From NCBI GenBank assembly GCA_964503475.1, contig CAZCZU010000027.1:1-40835 (forward strand): 40,835 nucleotides of DNA, given 5' to 3'. The DNA is from CAZCZU01 sp964503475 (GTDB lineage: Bacteria > Pseudomonadota > Zetaproteobacteria > Mariprofundales > Mariprofundaceae). Below, in pieces: positions 1 to 11,254 of this stretch; positions within the stretch are counted from its first letter, which is position 1; every line of letters starts with the position of its first letter. Below the pieces are notes generated by a model, which saw only the letters and a program-made list of their open reading frames with translations, had not been told where the DNA came from and did no database searches. The position numbers were made by a program, and so were the translations under genes.

Positions 1-414
1 AAGAACCTTGAGCGGAAACTGAAGCCGGTGCGCAAGATCGTTTATCGGGATGCCGAAACAGGCAAGGAGTTCACCTTTATCACCAACCACTTCCGCTGGT
101 CGGCCAGCACCATTGCAGCAATCTATAAACAGCGCTGGCAGGTCGAGCTGTTCTTCAAGTGGATCAAACAGAACCTCAAAATCAGAAGCTTCATCGGCAC
201 CAGCATGAATGCGGTGATCACACAAATCATGGTGGCGTTATGTGTCTACCTCATCCTTGCATGGATGAAATTCACCTTCTCGATCGGGAAAAGCCTGATG
301 CAGATCGCACGCCTTTTAAACATGAACCTCTTTGTCAGCCGGGATCTGATCGCGTTACTCAAACCGCTGAAACCAAAGGTCGAAAACAGCCCACAGTTGA
401 GGCTGGCCTTATGA
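1..414 (+). CDS. IS4-type transposase, C-terminal part
   Basis: The reading frame is open from the window edge to a TGA at 412-414, so this is the C-terminal ~137 residues of a transposase that cuts and joins IS ends. The segment YKQRWQVELFFKWIK fits the Y-(2)-R-(3)-E-(6)-K signature of the IS4 DDE family and carries the third catalytic acidic residue. A basic tail rich in leucine follows. A GTG at 28 could look like a start, but the frame continues upstream. The 72 bp after the stop contain GTGGGACAGCAGTGC, possibly part of the IS right end, but without the left end this cannot be confirmed. The element lies just downstream of the 3' end of the large minus-strand gene. Family assignment is confident; whether the copy is intact cannot be judged from this window. 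Confidence 0.85.
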   Translation, partial: KNLERKLKPVRKIVYRDAETGKEFTFITNHFRWSASTIAAIYKQRWQVELFFKWIKQNLKIRSFIGTSMNAVITQIMVALCVYLILAWMKFTFSIGKSLMQIARLLNMNLFVSRDLIALLKPLKPKVENSPQLRLAL

Positions 415-486
415 GCTCAAATAAGTGGGACAGCAGTGCATTTTTTAGGGCAATTTAATCGAAAGCTCAGCCATTAACCCACAGTA

Positions 487-3400
487 TCAATGGCCTCTCT
501 CTCTGCGGTCATCCTTCTTTTCATGGTCAGCGTGCCTGCCTCGCTGAAAATCACCGCCCATTTTCCCATGCTTCTCTTTCTTATGAGCCCCATGTCTTTC
601 GGACTTAAGGTAATGCTCATCCTCAGGTTCAACCGTCACCTGCTGGGTGGCTGTGCCGGTGTTGCCGGCCGCATCCGTGGCAGACCAGGNNNNNNNNNNN
701 NNNNNNNNNNNNNNNNNNNNNNNNNNNNNNNNNNNNNNNNNNNNNNNNNNNNNNNNNNNNNNNNNNNNNNNNNNNNNNNNNNNNNNNNNTCGTACCAACC
801 GGGAATGCGGCCGGGGCGTCATTGCTCACCGCAACCGCACCATCCACCAGATCGGTGGCTGTGGCCGTACCCAGAGCAACCGATGTCGTCGGCCCTGTGG
901 CCTCAACGGCAACATCAACCGGAGCCGTCACCACCGGAGCCGTCGTGTCGGTCACTGTCACCTGCTGGGTGGCTGTGCCGGTGTTGCCGGCCGCATCCGT
1001 GGCAGACCAGGTCACCACCGTCGTACCAACCGGGAATGCGGCCGGGGCGTCATTGCTCACCGCAACCGCACCATCGACATTGTCTGTTGCCGATGCCGCC
1101 CCCAGTGCCACGCTCATATTCGCCGAACCGATCGCTTCGACCGTGATATCGGCAGGAGCCGTCACTACCGGCGCAGCGTTATCAAGCCCCAGGAACATGG
1201 GATCGACAATCACACCATTGGCAATTCCATCCAGGTCGAGCGGACCACCATCAGTCAGGGTGATACTTAGCGAATTCGTACCGGCAACCTGCCAATCGAC
1301 ACCTGGAGTCATGAATACGTAGCTGCCATCCTGCCGGACCTTCAAAAGACTCAGCCCCGTCGACGGCAATGGAGTGGAGAACGACAACACCACTGTCACG
1401 CTACCACCTACTGGTGATGTCACGTTGAAGGAGATCTCATCGCTCCACGTCTGAATCCCGACCGGAGCAGGATTTGTAAGCGGATGAACCGACACGCTCG
1501 AAAGTGCACTGCCCACCGGAGCAGCAATCGAAGCACTGGTTCCCGGCGGATACGACATCGGCAGACCGCTGGCTGTTGATGCATTGAAAGCGCCGCCCGG
1601 CCCCTCAAGCACATCGGGGATACCGTCCCCATCCGAATCCAGCAGATTGAGTGCTGTCGTTAGATTCATGTTGAATGCCTGCAGCTTATGCAGGGGGTTA
1701 TCGCCCGTCATATCCGTGCTCGACACCATGCCGAGACGGCCACCGTCGGCCGAGAGCACAACCGAAGGATCGGTCACGGAAGTCACCACGCGATGCAGAC
1801 CACTGCCGTCGCTGTTTACAATATAGAGATCGTATCCATTGCGAACGGAATCCGTCACAGCAAATGCCACCCTGCTTCCATCTACAGATATCGAAGGAGC
1901 AACGATCTGCTTAGCCAGCCCTTCCGGCGACAGCTGCATCAATCCGGTTCCATCCGTATTGATCAGGAACAGGGCCGGAGCACCGTTCGGGTTTTGCCCT
2001 GCGACAAGATCGTCGCTGGATACAAACACCAGTTTTCCACCAACGGAAGACATGGCGATACTCCCCATATCATCATAAACGACAGTTGCCTGATTCGTGA
2101 CCTGAGTGGTACTCCCGGACACCATATCCACGGCAAACAGCTCACGGCTACCATCGGCATTCATGCCCGCAGGATCAGACGTACCGACCCATGCAAGGGT
2201 CGAGCCATCGCCGGACATCACCATCTCATCGGTGCCATCCAGGCGGGTCAGGCCGGAAGCAGCACTCCATTGATAGGTATGGAACACATGACGATTCACA
2301 ATCGAACCTGTAAAGGTGACATTGGAACGGAAGGCAACATGGCTTCCGTCGCTCGACAGGCTCAGGTCCGTGACCGACCAGTCAAACCAGCGCCATGGCC
2401 CGGGATTATTACTGTCGGTGAGCTGCCTGATGACGCCCGTGGCCACATCGATCATGAACACTTCCAGGCTTCCGTCGCTGTTATGCCCCGGCACCAGATC
2501 GAGATAAGAGACACATGCCACCTTGCTGCCGTCTGCCGAGATGGCGACGTTGGTGAAAGCACGTCCATAGACCGGGGACTCGCCCGTCGTCGAGGTCAAC
2601 TGCGAAACCTGACCGAAAGCAGTATCTATAAGGAAAATCTCGCTTCCCAGGTCCGGGTTCTGGCCTGCAATGATATCGCCATCGGCAATGATGGCCGCTC
2701 GGCCACCTACGGCAGTCACATCGATGCCATAGACGGAACCCAATGAATAGTTGGTCAACTGCGTCAGCCCCGACCCATCGCCGTTGATCATGAATGCCTC
2801 GGCATTACCATCGGCATTGGTCGCCAGCGGATCACCGGTAGAGATGAATACGGCCCGACTGCCGTCGGAGGTGTAGCGCAACTTGTTTGTCGTCTCGATA
2901 CCTGCCGGCGGCGTAAGCTGCGTCGCCAGCATCGTCTTCGTGGTAATCTGGGCGGCATGACTCTGGCCATTGGCCGTCAGCTGCAATGTCACGCTATCCG
3001 AATACGGCGGCAACGCAGAGGATACCGGAACTGACACATCCATCGTAAATGAGCTGCTTCCTCCGGCAGGAATCAGGCCAGTCGTCGCCGGTACGCTTAC
3101 CGGCCAGCGATAACCATTGGCGGCGATAGCGAAATCGGCATCGGCACCCGTATGGTTGTAAACCGTCAGGGTATGGCTCACCACACTGCCCGGCTTACCG
3201 GTGCTGTTTCGATCTTTCACCACAACATAATTCCCCGTCTTCGGTGAAAACTGGATCGCCAGCCCTTTATGCAGGGCTGGGATACCATTTGCGTAGTTCA
3301 GGCCAATCGTATCCCCACCCTGAATGCCGACCGTCGCCCTGGCTCCGTAGCTGGCGTGTGAATGGTCAAAATCGCTGCTTCCGGGCTTACCATTTTCAAC

Positions 3401-6400
3401 GTCATGGTACTGATAGAGAATCTCGTTGCTTCCCTCGAACAGGATCACTTCGAAATCGAAGGGATCGTTATTCAGTCCTTCGGCCGGCGGAAGCTTATAC
3501 TGGACGATGAAGCGGCGATTCGGGGCTGTGCCACGTACCTCCCAGTACACCGCATTCGGAACCCAACTTTTTACCGGATTCAGATCACTAAACAGGGGAG
3601 CCAGGAACGGCGCCGTATTCCAACCCGCTGTCGTACCAGCCTGCGGAACCGGAAGGGCATCCGGATTGTTATTGCGGATGCTGGCGCCGAAGGCGAGGTA
3701 ACCGTTGGAACCGATGGTTAGCTTCGAATAGTCCACACCGTAGAAATTGAAGGTAAAGCCCAACGGAACCACGGCATCATCGTTATCCTGCAGGCTGAGC
3801 AACGCACCTGTCGCCGAGATCGGCTCATAGTTGTACACCGGCCCGCCCGACGTATCGGAGTCGATCATGCTGTAACCGCCCCCATCCATAGGGTCAGGGC
3901 GCTGTTCGGGTGGCACGGCACCCATCTGGATCGGCGTCGGAACAATCGTCCCTGCATCACGGATAACCACCAGCTGTTCGGCGGTCGTACGATTTCCGGC
4001 CGAGTCCACCGCACTCCAGGTGACGATCGTTGTACCCAGCGGGAAACCTCCCGTCGGCGCATCATTGGTTGGCACCAGCGCCCCGTCGACATCATCCATG
4101 GCACTGGCCGTACCCAGCGATACGGTTGTCAGCGGACCGGTCGCATCCATAACGACATCTGCGGGAACCGTCAAAGTCGGCGGGAATCCATCGATCACGG
4201 TCACCGTCTGGGTAGCTGTCGCCACATTGCCAACCGAATCGGTGGCACTCCAGGTGATGATATGCGTGCCGACTGCAAAATAAGGTGATGGCGTGTCGTT
4301 GCTTACCGCCACCGGACCATCGATATTGTCCATGGCTGTCGCCTGGCCGAGATCGACCAGTGTCATGTACCAGTCGGATGTCACAACAACATCGGCCGGA
4401 AGTGTAATTACAGGCGCGGTCGCATCCTGGATCACGGTCACATTCTGTTGTGCCGTACCGGTATTGCCGGCCGAATCGGTCGCCGACCAGGTCACCACCG
4501 TGGTGCCGACCGGGAACTGGGCCGGGGCATCGCTGCTGACCGGCAGGGTTCCGTCGAGATTATCGGTCGCTGTCGCCGTGCCGGTCGCTACAGCGGCCTG
4601 GGTGCCGGCCGTGTAGGCCGTCACATCCGCCGGTGCAGTCACGACCGGCGGCACCGAATCGACGCCAATCCCGAACGGATCGACAATGAAGCCATTCGCC
4701 GTACCGTCGAGATCGAACGGACCACCATCAGTCAGGGTCAGTTCCAGCGTATTTGCACCTGTCTGCACCCAATTGCCGACCGGAATCGTCGAATAGTTGC
4801 CGTTGGCATCGACCTTGAACATCGCCATATTGGTCGGAATCGGAGCCGAGAAGGTGAAGCGGGTCGTCACGCTGCCCCCTACCGGCGCAGCCACACGATA
4901 GCTGATCGTACCGAACGGGAAGGCAATGCCGGCCGGCGGGTTCAGGGCCGAGGCTGTCGACACGCCGGACAACGCTTCACCATTTGTCATGGCAATATCG
5001 ACCGTCGCCCCGCCCACCGACATCGGCAGGCCATTGACCCGGCTGGGGTCAAAGGCTGTCGCAGGTTCGGATGCATCCGGAATACCGTCGCCATCGCTGT
5101 CGAGCAGGGAAAGGCTACTGGTGTTCATGACATAGAGCTGAAACAGACCACCGGGATTTTTACCAACGAGATCGGACTCCGTCTCCATCAGCAAATGTAT
5201 GCCATCGGCAGTAATGAATCCGTCCTGAGACCTTGTTCCGGCATCCGTTTCCAGCAGCTTCACCCCTGTGCCATCGACATTCAGCAGATAGAGCCCTCCT
5301 TTATACTTCTGGCCTGATATTTTAACCTCTCGATCCGAGTCGATGCTCATTTGTCCGTTTTTAAAATACCCCGAATATGCCGGTTCCACCCACTCCGGCG
5401 AGGATGCAACCTGCATCAGGCCCGTACCATCGACGTTGACGACATACAGGGCTACATCCTGATATGGGTTCTGCCCGGTGAGATTCGCATGGGAAACCAT
5501 CGCGACCTGGCTGCCATTCGCACTGAACAACTTGGGGCGCACCCAGAAATTTGCAGGAAACCAGTTATTACTGACCTGGACATAGGTGCCGGTCGTCAGG
5601 TCGAAAGTAAACAGCTCAAGACTGCCATCCACATTGTTTCCGGTCGGATTGTCGCGAGAGATAAAAGCTATCTTGCTGGCATCTTGGGAAAGGGTTGAAT
5701 ACCCTCCTCGCAAATCGATTGTTGCGATCCGCTTCAAACCTGCAGCACCCCAGGTAAACAGACAATTTCCTTGCGATAAAACAGCCGCCGGATCAACATC
5801 CAGTTGCACCGGTGAAGAGAACACCACCTGATTCGATGCATCAAAACTAGCAACTGTGACCAGAGCTCCGCCAGATACATTATGCGTTGCCTGCGTCAAT
5901 GCACCCGTTGTCAAATCAAGCACAAACACCTGATTCTCGAGTGTGGAGTTACTGCCCGGAATCAGATCCAGCGAACAACTGAAAGCGACTTTGCTACTGT
6001 CAAGAGAGGTAACTATATCGTAATAGTTGTTGGTTCCGGCAGCAGGAGAAGATACAGATGTCAGTTGGGTAATGGTGCCGGTTGCAATATCGAGAGCAAA
6101 AAGCTCATCGCCTCCATCCGCATTCTGCCCTGACACATGATCGGAACTGGAGACAAAAAGCAGCGTCGCGCCATTGGGGGTCAGTGCCAGTCTCGAATCC
6201 GTATCGTGAGCCTGTACGGAACGCAATACCGTACCATTGATATCACTGACCACGATCTCGGATGCCATCGTAGTGTAATCAATGTTAGAGCTCGCAATGA
6301 CGCTGTGATCGGCAGACGTAACAAACCAATCCTCGGTCGGCTGCCCCTGGGCATTCACACCGGGAGATATCTGGGTGAACGGGCTCGACCTCGTTTCAAG

Positions 6401-7450
6401 ATTGGCAAAGGTACTCTGCCCATTGCCCGAAATAGTCAGAGATGCCAAATCCGAAAATGGCGGCATATTTGCCAAGGCCGGTGCCTGCACATCGACATTG
6501 AAGGAAGCCGTTGCCCCGGCTGTGACCACACCGGTAGCAGCCGGTGCCGTCACCGGCCATTGACCGCCTGCATTGACCGAAACCGTGAACGTCGTATCGG
6601 CACCGGTCTGGTTGCTTACCTGTACCGTGTGGGTCGCGATCCCTCCTGCCGCTGCCGCTGCCGGCGTTGACGCTACGCCGATATAGGGTCCGGTGGGCGG
6701 ACTGAAGCGAATCGCAAGACCATTGGAAAGAGAGGCCTCCCCGTTCGAATAATTATAACCAAGCGTGTCGCTGGCCTGAATGCCTACCGTGGCAGAATTG
6801 CCATAACTATTATATTGTTCAACCGTTCCAAGGGCAGGGTCGAGGACCACTTCAACATCCTTGTACTGATAGACAATCTGATTACTCCCCTCATACAAAA
6901 TAGCTTCGAAATCGACATAGTCATAAGACCAGGACCAATAGGGTGCCACATGATACTGGACGATCAGGCGTCGATTGGGCGCCGTACCGCGCACTTCCCA
7001 GTAGATATCATCCGTTCCCGGCCAGGCATCGAGATCGGTAAACATTGGAGCCAAAAAGGGGCCCGCTGCAACCCAGTCGTACGCTGTAGGCGCCGGCTGA
7101 GGAATCGGTAGCACATTCCAGTTGGCAGACCATGCCGTAACAGGCGTAGTACTGGTCACACCGTCGAAAACCAGATAACCGTTATCGCCAACCGATACAT
7201 AGTTGTAATCGGTGCCATAGAAATTGAAGGTAAACCCGATAGGGATCGCCACCCGCTCGCCATCCCAGAGGCCGGTCGGAGTGCCTGTTGCCGAGATATC
7301 CTCATAGGCATACGTCGGCCCTCCCGTCTCATTTGAATCGCTGTAGCTGTAGCCCTGCAAATCCGAAAGGCTGCGTTTCGCCTGTGCCGGCAAAGTACAA
7401 AGCAGCACTCCCAATAGCATAATCATTACGCGCATAACGATGTTGGACAT
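487..7450 (-). CDS. giant exported HYR / TolB-propeller repeat protein
   Basis: An exported protein of at least ~2290 residues, interrupted by the N gap. ATG at 7450 follows GGGAGGGG and opens a signal peptide ending near LCTLPAQA. Two diverged copies of one plan follow (about residues 30-1165 and 1190-2245): a beta domain with GFTFNFYG and a conserved NGYL; a TolB-like propeller with repeated [DN]-x-DG blades; a calcium-loop segment LLDSDGDGIPD (near 782 and 1937); an anchor-like domain; then HYR repeats ending in TVVTWSATDxAGN. Copy one has three HYR units, copy two at least two. The last ~45 residues are highly charged and rich in His, Lys and Glu, with no LPXTG or PEP-CTERM signal. The frame differs across the gap, but any gap length divisible by three restores it. 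The likely role is a cell-surface or matrix protein; ligand and anchoring are unknown. Confidence 0.85.
690..789. other. 100-N assembly gap inside HYR repeats
   Basis: Exactly 100 N, the usual placeholder for a gap of unknown length. The bases to its left (638-689) repeat those at 957-1008, and the bases to its right continue the same repeat after a skip of only 9 bp. The real gap may therefore be 9 bp, or 9 bp plus any number of extra HYR units collapsed in assembly. Nine bases restore the reading frame of the surrounding gene and complete a PVGTTVVTWSATD motif. Confidence 0.9.
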
Positions 7451-7487
7451 CTTCCCCTCCCTGGTTTTCACGTTTCTCTTTTACCCT

Positions 7488-8201
7488 CTATCTTTTACCT
7501 GCCGCCTGGTCGCTGCGGGTATTGGCGATCACTTTGGCCATATCCTGTTCGGACAGGCCCTGGCTGATGCCCCGCCCCTGCAGCCGCTGTATCTCGTGCT
7601 CTCCTCTCCGGCCCGACCGGGCATGAACAGCCCTGCGTTCGAGCTTGCGCATCATCTGCTTGCGCCGCTGCTCCCTTCTGCCCGCATTGGAATAACGCGA
7701 TGACACAACCGGGGTTACCGGCAAACTCGCCACTGAACTCTTTGCTTTAATAGTTTTGGAGACCGCCGGGTCGCCATTTGGCGAAGTCGGACCGGATGAT
7801 GAGAGCATCACATCGTCTGCCTTCTCACCGGTCCGAAACAGCGAGATACTGGCTACCTGGCCGTGATCGCCTGCGACGATCGCAACATTGTATCCCCGCA
7901 ACACACGCACAATTGCTTTCCGAACAGGCATGGAGTGAATATCGGCATTCAATTTCTCTTTTCTTATGAAAGCGGGGTAATGTGTTTCGACACTCAACTG
8001 CTCGTGCAAAGCATCCATAAACTCAGCCACTGTTGTGTCGACTGCCCGAATGGACAGCAACCTCCCCTGCTCATGCGGCTCGACAACCACTTCCGCCATA
8101 GCAGAAGCAACGAACGTGATGAGTGCCAACAGCATCGCCATCGGATAAAGCGCAACACACCCGTGCTTCCTGGCAATAGCCATACATTTATCGGTCAACA
8201 A
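7488..8201 (-). CDS. exported STN-like protein, partner of the giant HYR protein
   Basis: A 237-residue protein with a signal peptide (hydrophobic ALYPMAMLLALITFVASAMA, then EVVVEP). Residues ~38-115 have the spacing of an STN (secretin/TonB short N-terminal) domain: LLSIRAVDTTVAEFMDALHE, then MPVRKAIVRVLRGYNVAIV, then a closing strand. The rest is low-complexity, Ser/Pro-rich and then strongly basic. The start is probably TTG at 8201, directly behind GGAAGGGGGGGGG; an ATG at 8183 lies too far from that ribosome site. The stop is 37 nt before the start of the giant gene on the same strand, so the two are very likely co-transcribed. STN domains normally sit on secretins or TonB receptors; here one stands alone on a small protein, so its partner is unknown. 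The domain call is by pattern and only moderately sure. Confidence 0.7.
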   Translation of the reverse strand: MLTDKCMAIARKHGCVALYPMAMLLALITFVASAMAEVVVEPHEQGRLLSIRAVDTTVAEFMDALHEQLSVETHYPAFIRKEKLNADIHSMPVRKAIVRVLRGYNVAIVAGDHGQVASISLFRTGEKADDVMLSSSGPTSPNGDPAVSKTIKAKSSVASLPVTPVVSSRYSNAGRREQRRKQMMRKLERRAVHARSGRRGEHEIQRLQGRGISQGLSEQDMAKVIANTRSDQAAGKR

Positions 8202-8336
8202 ATCCCCCCCCCTTCCGACTTTTGCGACTCACAACAAACGATGGTTACGGATAGATTAACCAGCTATTTTCATCATTCATCGTATGATCTATACGCAAAG
8301 TTCCCATACCGGACGGATATACCCTCTCCCCTGATA

Positions 8337-8352
8337 TGTGATCCATATCACA
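8337..8352. promoter_or_regulatory. CRP/FNR-family binding site
   Basis: TGTGATCCATATCACA matches the CRP consensus TGTGA-N6-TCACA at every fixed position, with 6-bp arms around 4 bp. It lies 136 bp upstream of the STN-protein start and 311 bp upstream of the hybrid kinase start, so control of the exported-protein operon fits better. The regulator itself is not in the window. Confidence 0.55.
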
Positions 8353-8504
8353 AATCAAACGCTATCAACTCGCGGTCATTAAACCACCGGACAAATCTGA
8401 CCTTTTTTCATCAAATGCGATGAAAACCAAGAAATTTCATTCCGAAGAAAAATAAATGAACGCACTACCTTTTATAAAAACAACAAAGATCGCCCACTTC
8501 GGAA

Positions 8505-8529
8505 TGCTATATATAATAGGGAGTACTCC
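8505..8529 (+). promoter_or_regulatory. possible kinase promoter with palindrome
   Basis: TGC precedes TATATA in extended -10 form and overlaps a TATAAT at 8512-8517. A perfect palindrome GGAGTACTCC starts 3 bp after it, about where transcription would begin. No good -35 box is visible. The hybrid kinase starts 133 bp downstream. Confidence 0.3.
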
Positions 8530-8662
8530 TCTGATCATTTTTGTTTTTCTCTCGAATAACGGTTGATATCCTCCTTTCAATTGATGTGGATACCTATACT
8601 GTTTAGGTTCAGCACACATTAATTCTTGGGAGGGGGCTGCCGCACAAGGCTGCGCAATCAAT

Positions 8663-11212
8663 ATGAGCATTCTCGAATCCACCGCCGGGCACGCCATCGG
8701 CTCAGGCACCGTTTCCGCTGAAGAGCAAAAGCTGCAGGTCCGCATCGAGCAGTTGAAGCTGCTCTACGGCAGCCTGCCAATTACCAGCATTGCCACACTG
8801 ATCAATGCCCTGGTACTGACTGCTGTGCTCTGGCCGGTGGCCGCCCCCTCGCTGCTACTCTCCTGGTTCGTCTACATGACGTCCGTGCAAACCGGCCGCA
8901 TCCTGCTCAGCAGGCGCTTTGCAGCTGCCAAAATGGATAGCCACGCAGCATGCGACACGTGGCGGCGACTCTTCGCTCTTGGCACCGTCGCTATTGCCAG
9001 CGGATGGGGCCTGGCATCGCTACTGCTTTTTCCGGTGGACTCCATGATGCACCAGGTCTTTCTGGCGTTTATCATCGGAGGCATGGCGGCCGGCTCCGTC
9101 ACCGTCCTCTATCCGGCCCGTCCGGCCACCATGGCATTCATGGCCCTGACACTGCTGCCTTTGGCTCTGCGTTTTCAGATGCTCGATACGCCGATAAGCA
9201 CGGCCATGGCGGTGATGCTCCTGCTCTTTCTCTTTATGCTGCTGGTCATTGCGGAGCGCTTGCGCACCAATATGCTGGACACGCTCGCCACCCGCTTCAA
9301 AAGCGAAGCCAGCGAACAACAACAGCGCCTTTTCGGGGCCCGCCTGCGCGACATCGTCCTCAGTTCATCAGACCTTTTCTGGGAAACCGACCTTGAAGGG
9401 CGCTACAGCTACTGCTCCAGCCGGGTGAAGGAGCTGTACGGCTTCCGGGTGGGCGAACTGATCGGCAAGACGATGTTTGAGCTGATGGACAACCACGAGG
9501 CGGCAAAGCTGAAGCAGATCTGGCAAGAGGCCATCGAACTGCGGCAACCGTTTCATGATGCCATCAGCATTCGCCGTCACCGAACCGGCCATCCCGTCGT
9601 TCTGCAGACCACGGCCATCCCCATTTTCGACGAACGCGAACAGTGCATCGGCTTTCGTGGTGTCGACAAGGATATTACCGAACAGCGCCAGGCCGAGGCA
9701 CAGCTGCGCATTCTCTCCGAGGCCGTGGCCCAGGCCGGCGAAAGCATCGTCATCACCGATCGCAACGGTGTCATCGAATACGTCAACACCGCCTTCACCC
9801 GCATCACCGGCTATACACCCGCCGAGGTGATCGGCAAAACACCGGCCCTGCTGAAAAGCGGCGAGCAGCCCCAGCAGTTCTATCACGACATGTGGCAGAC
9901 CATCAGCAGCGGCAAAGCCTGGGAAGGCAACATGATCGACCAGCGCAAGGATGGCTCGTACTACCCGGTCAACATGTCGATCGCCCCGATCCTGGAGCCG
10001 GAAGGTGAGGTGACCCATTACGTGGGCATCCAGCAGGACATGACTGAACAGCAAGAACTCGAAGAGCAGTTCCGTCAGGCCCAGAAGATGGAGGCGATGG
10101 GTACGCTCGTCGGCGGCATGGCGCATGACTTCAACAACATGCTGTTCGGCATCACCGGCAACCTTTTCCTGGCCGGCGAACTGGTCAAGGAGAACCGGGA
10201 GGCGGCCGAACTGATCGGGAACGCCGAAAAGCTGGGCTTCGATGCCGCCGAAATGATCCGGCAGCTGCTCACCTTCGCCCGCAAGGGCAACATCGACATT
10301 CACCCGTTCGGATTTACCTCCTTCATCAAGGAGATCTCCAAACTCAATGCCATCAGCATCCCTGAAAACATCCGCCTGAAGACGCGCATCAGCAAAAAAG
10401 AGTTGATCATCTGGGGCGATGCCACGCAGCTTCACCAGGTGATCCTCAACCTGCTCACCAATGCCCGCGATGCTCTGGAGCAGAGGCCGAACCCGGCAAT
10501 TGAAATCCATCTCGAGGAATACGAGGCCGACGAGGAGTTTCGCAAGGCGCATCAGGATCACGGAGAAAGTCTTTATGCCCACCTGCAGATCCGCGACAAC
10601 GGCTGCGGCATTGCGCCCGAAGCCATGGAGCGTGTGTTCGAGCCTTTCTACACCACCAAGGAGGCCGGGCGCGGCACGGGACTCGGCATGGCCATGGTCT
10701 TTGGCGCCGTCCAATCACACAAGGGCATCATCGACATCGACAGTACCCCCGGAAGCGGCACCACTGTCCATATCTACCTGCCCCTGCTGGCCGAGAGCGA
10801 GCTACCGGGCCATACCCGCGAACAGACATCGTTACTGCACGGCAACGGCGAAACCATTCTGATCTGCGACGACAATGCCGGTGTCCTGGAGGCCGGGGCC
10901 AACATCCTGCAAAGCCTCGGCTACCGGCCCGTCAAGGCACGCGACGGCCGGGAGGCGGTTGAGATTTTCCGCCAGCATCAGGGAGAGATCGATCTGGTAC
11001 TGATCGATGTGGTCATGCCGCGCCTGGGCGGTGTGGAAGCTGTGGCAGAAATCCGGGCGCTGCAAGCCGACATCCCGGTTATCTTCGTGACCGGCTATGA
11101 TCGCGACCGGTCGCTGACAGGCAGTGACGGTGGAGAGGCACCAACCGTACTGGACAAGCCCTTCTCGCCCGAAAAGCTGAGTCGCGAACTTCGCGCTCAT
11201 CTGCAGCGATAA
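8663..11212 (+). CDS. membrane PAS-PAS hybrid histidine kinase with C-terminal receiver
   Basis: An 849-residue hybrid sensor kinase that would autophosphorylate on His and pass phosphate to its own receiver. Residues ~30-210 form about six membrane segments. PAS1 spans ~235-345 (DLFWETDLEGRYSYCSS) and PAS2 ~355-470 (ITGYTPAEVIGKTPALLKSG). HisKA follows at ~475-540 with GGMAHDFNNML. The ATPase domain lies at ~590-710, with NLLTNARDAL, DNGCGIAPE and GTGLGMAMV as N, G1 and G2 boxes. The receiver at ~730-845 contains CDD, LIDVVMPR (phospho-acceptor Asp), TGYD and DKPF. All catalytic motifs look intact. The input is unknown; the PAS domains suggest redox or small-ligand sensing. No DNA-binding output or partner regulator is adjacent. 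The ATG at 8663 has no strong ribosome site close by; a GGGAGGGGG lies about 30 nt upstream. Confidence 0.9.
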   Translation: MSILESTAGHAIGSGTVSAEEQKLQVRIEQLKLLYGSLPITSIATLINALVLTAVLWPVAAPSLLLSWFVYMTSVQTGRILLSRRFAAAKMDSHAACDTWRRLFALGTVAIASGWGLASLLLFPVDSMMHQVFLAFIIGGMAAGSVTVLYPARPATMAFMALTLLPLALRFQMLDTPISTAMAVMLLLFLFMLLVIAERLRTNMLDTLATRFKSEASEQQQRLFGARLRDIVLSSSDLFWETDLEGRYSYCSSRVKELYGFRVGELIGKTMFELMDNHEAAKLKQIWQEAIELRQPFHDAISIRRHRTGHPVVLQTTAIPIFDEREQCIGFRGVDKDITEQRQAEAQLRILSEAVAQAGESIVITDRNGVIEYVNTAFTRITGYTPAEVIGKTPALLKSGEQPQQFYHDMWQTISSGKAWEGNMIDQRKDGSYYPVNMSIAPILEPEGEVTHYVGIQQDMTEQQELEEQFRQAQKMEAMGTLVGGMAHDFNNMLFGITGNLFLAGELVKENREAAELIGNAEKLGFDAAEMIRQLLTFARKGNIDIHPFGFTSFIKEISKLNAISIPENIRLKTRISKKELIIWGDATQLHQVILNLLTNARDALEQRPNPAIEIHLEEYEADEEFRKAHQDHGESLYAHLQIRDNGCGIAPEAMERVFEPFYTTKEAGRGTGLGMAMVFGAVQSHKGIIDIDSTPGSGTTVHIYLPLLAESELPGHTREQTSLLHGNGETILICDDNAGVLEAGANILQSLGYRPVKARDGREAVEIFRQHQGEIDLVLIDVVMPRLGGVEAVAEIRALQADIPVIFVTGYDRDRSLTGSDGGEAPTVLDKPFSPEKLSRELRAHLQR

Positions 11213-11254
11213 GCGCCTCCTGCAGCATGCGCCCATTTGGTCTAGTTTAACAGC

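Larger units (their letters stand above)
8202..8662. other. 461-bp divergent intergenic region
   Basis: AT-richer than its surroundings and placed between two divergent transcription units. It holds the CRP-type palindrome at 8337-8352, an extended -10-like TGCTATATA at 8505-8513 running into TATAAT at 8512-8517, and a perfect 10-bp palindrome GGAGTACTCC at 8520-8529. No convincing ORF was seen. Confidence 0.6.

Noticed and set aside
629..822. Frameshift near the end of the giant HYR gene
   Set aside because: The frame change happens inside the 100-N gap; any true gap length divisible by three, including the 9 bp suggested by the repeat, restores the frame.
638..4650. CRISPR-like or tandem DNA repeat array
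   Set aside because: The repeats are ~230 bp coding HYR units, diverged at DNA level and in frame; there are no short direct repeats with unique spacers.
9368..10714. 448-codon frame antisense to the hybrid kinase
   Set aside because: It mirrors PAS and kinase codons, has no domain pattern, and the sense gene is intact.
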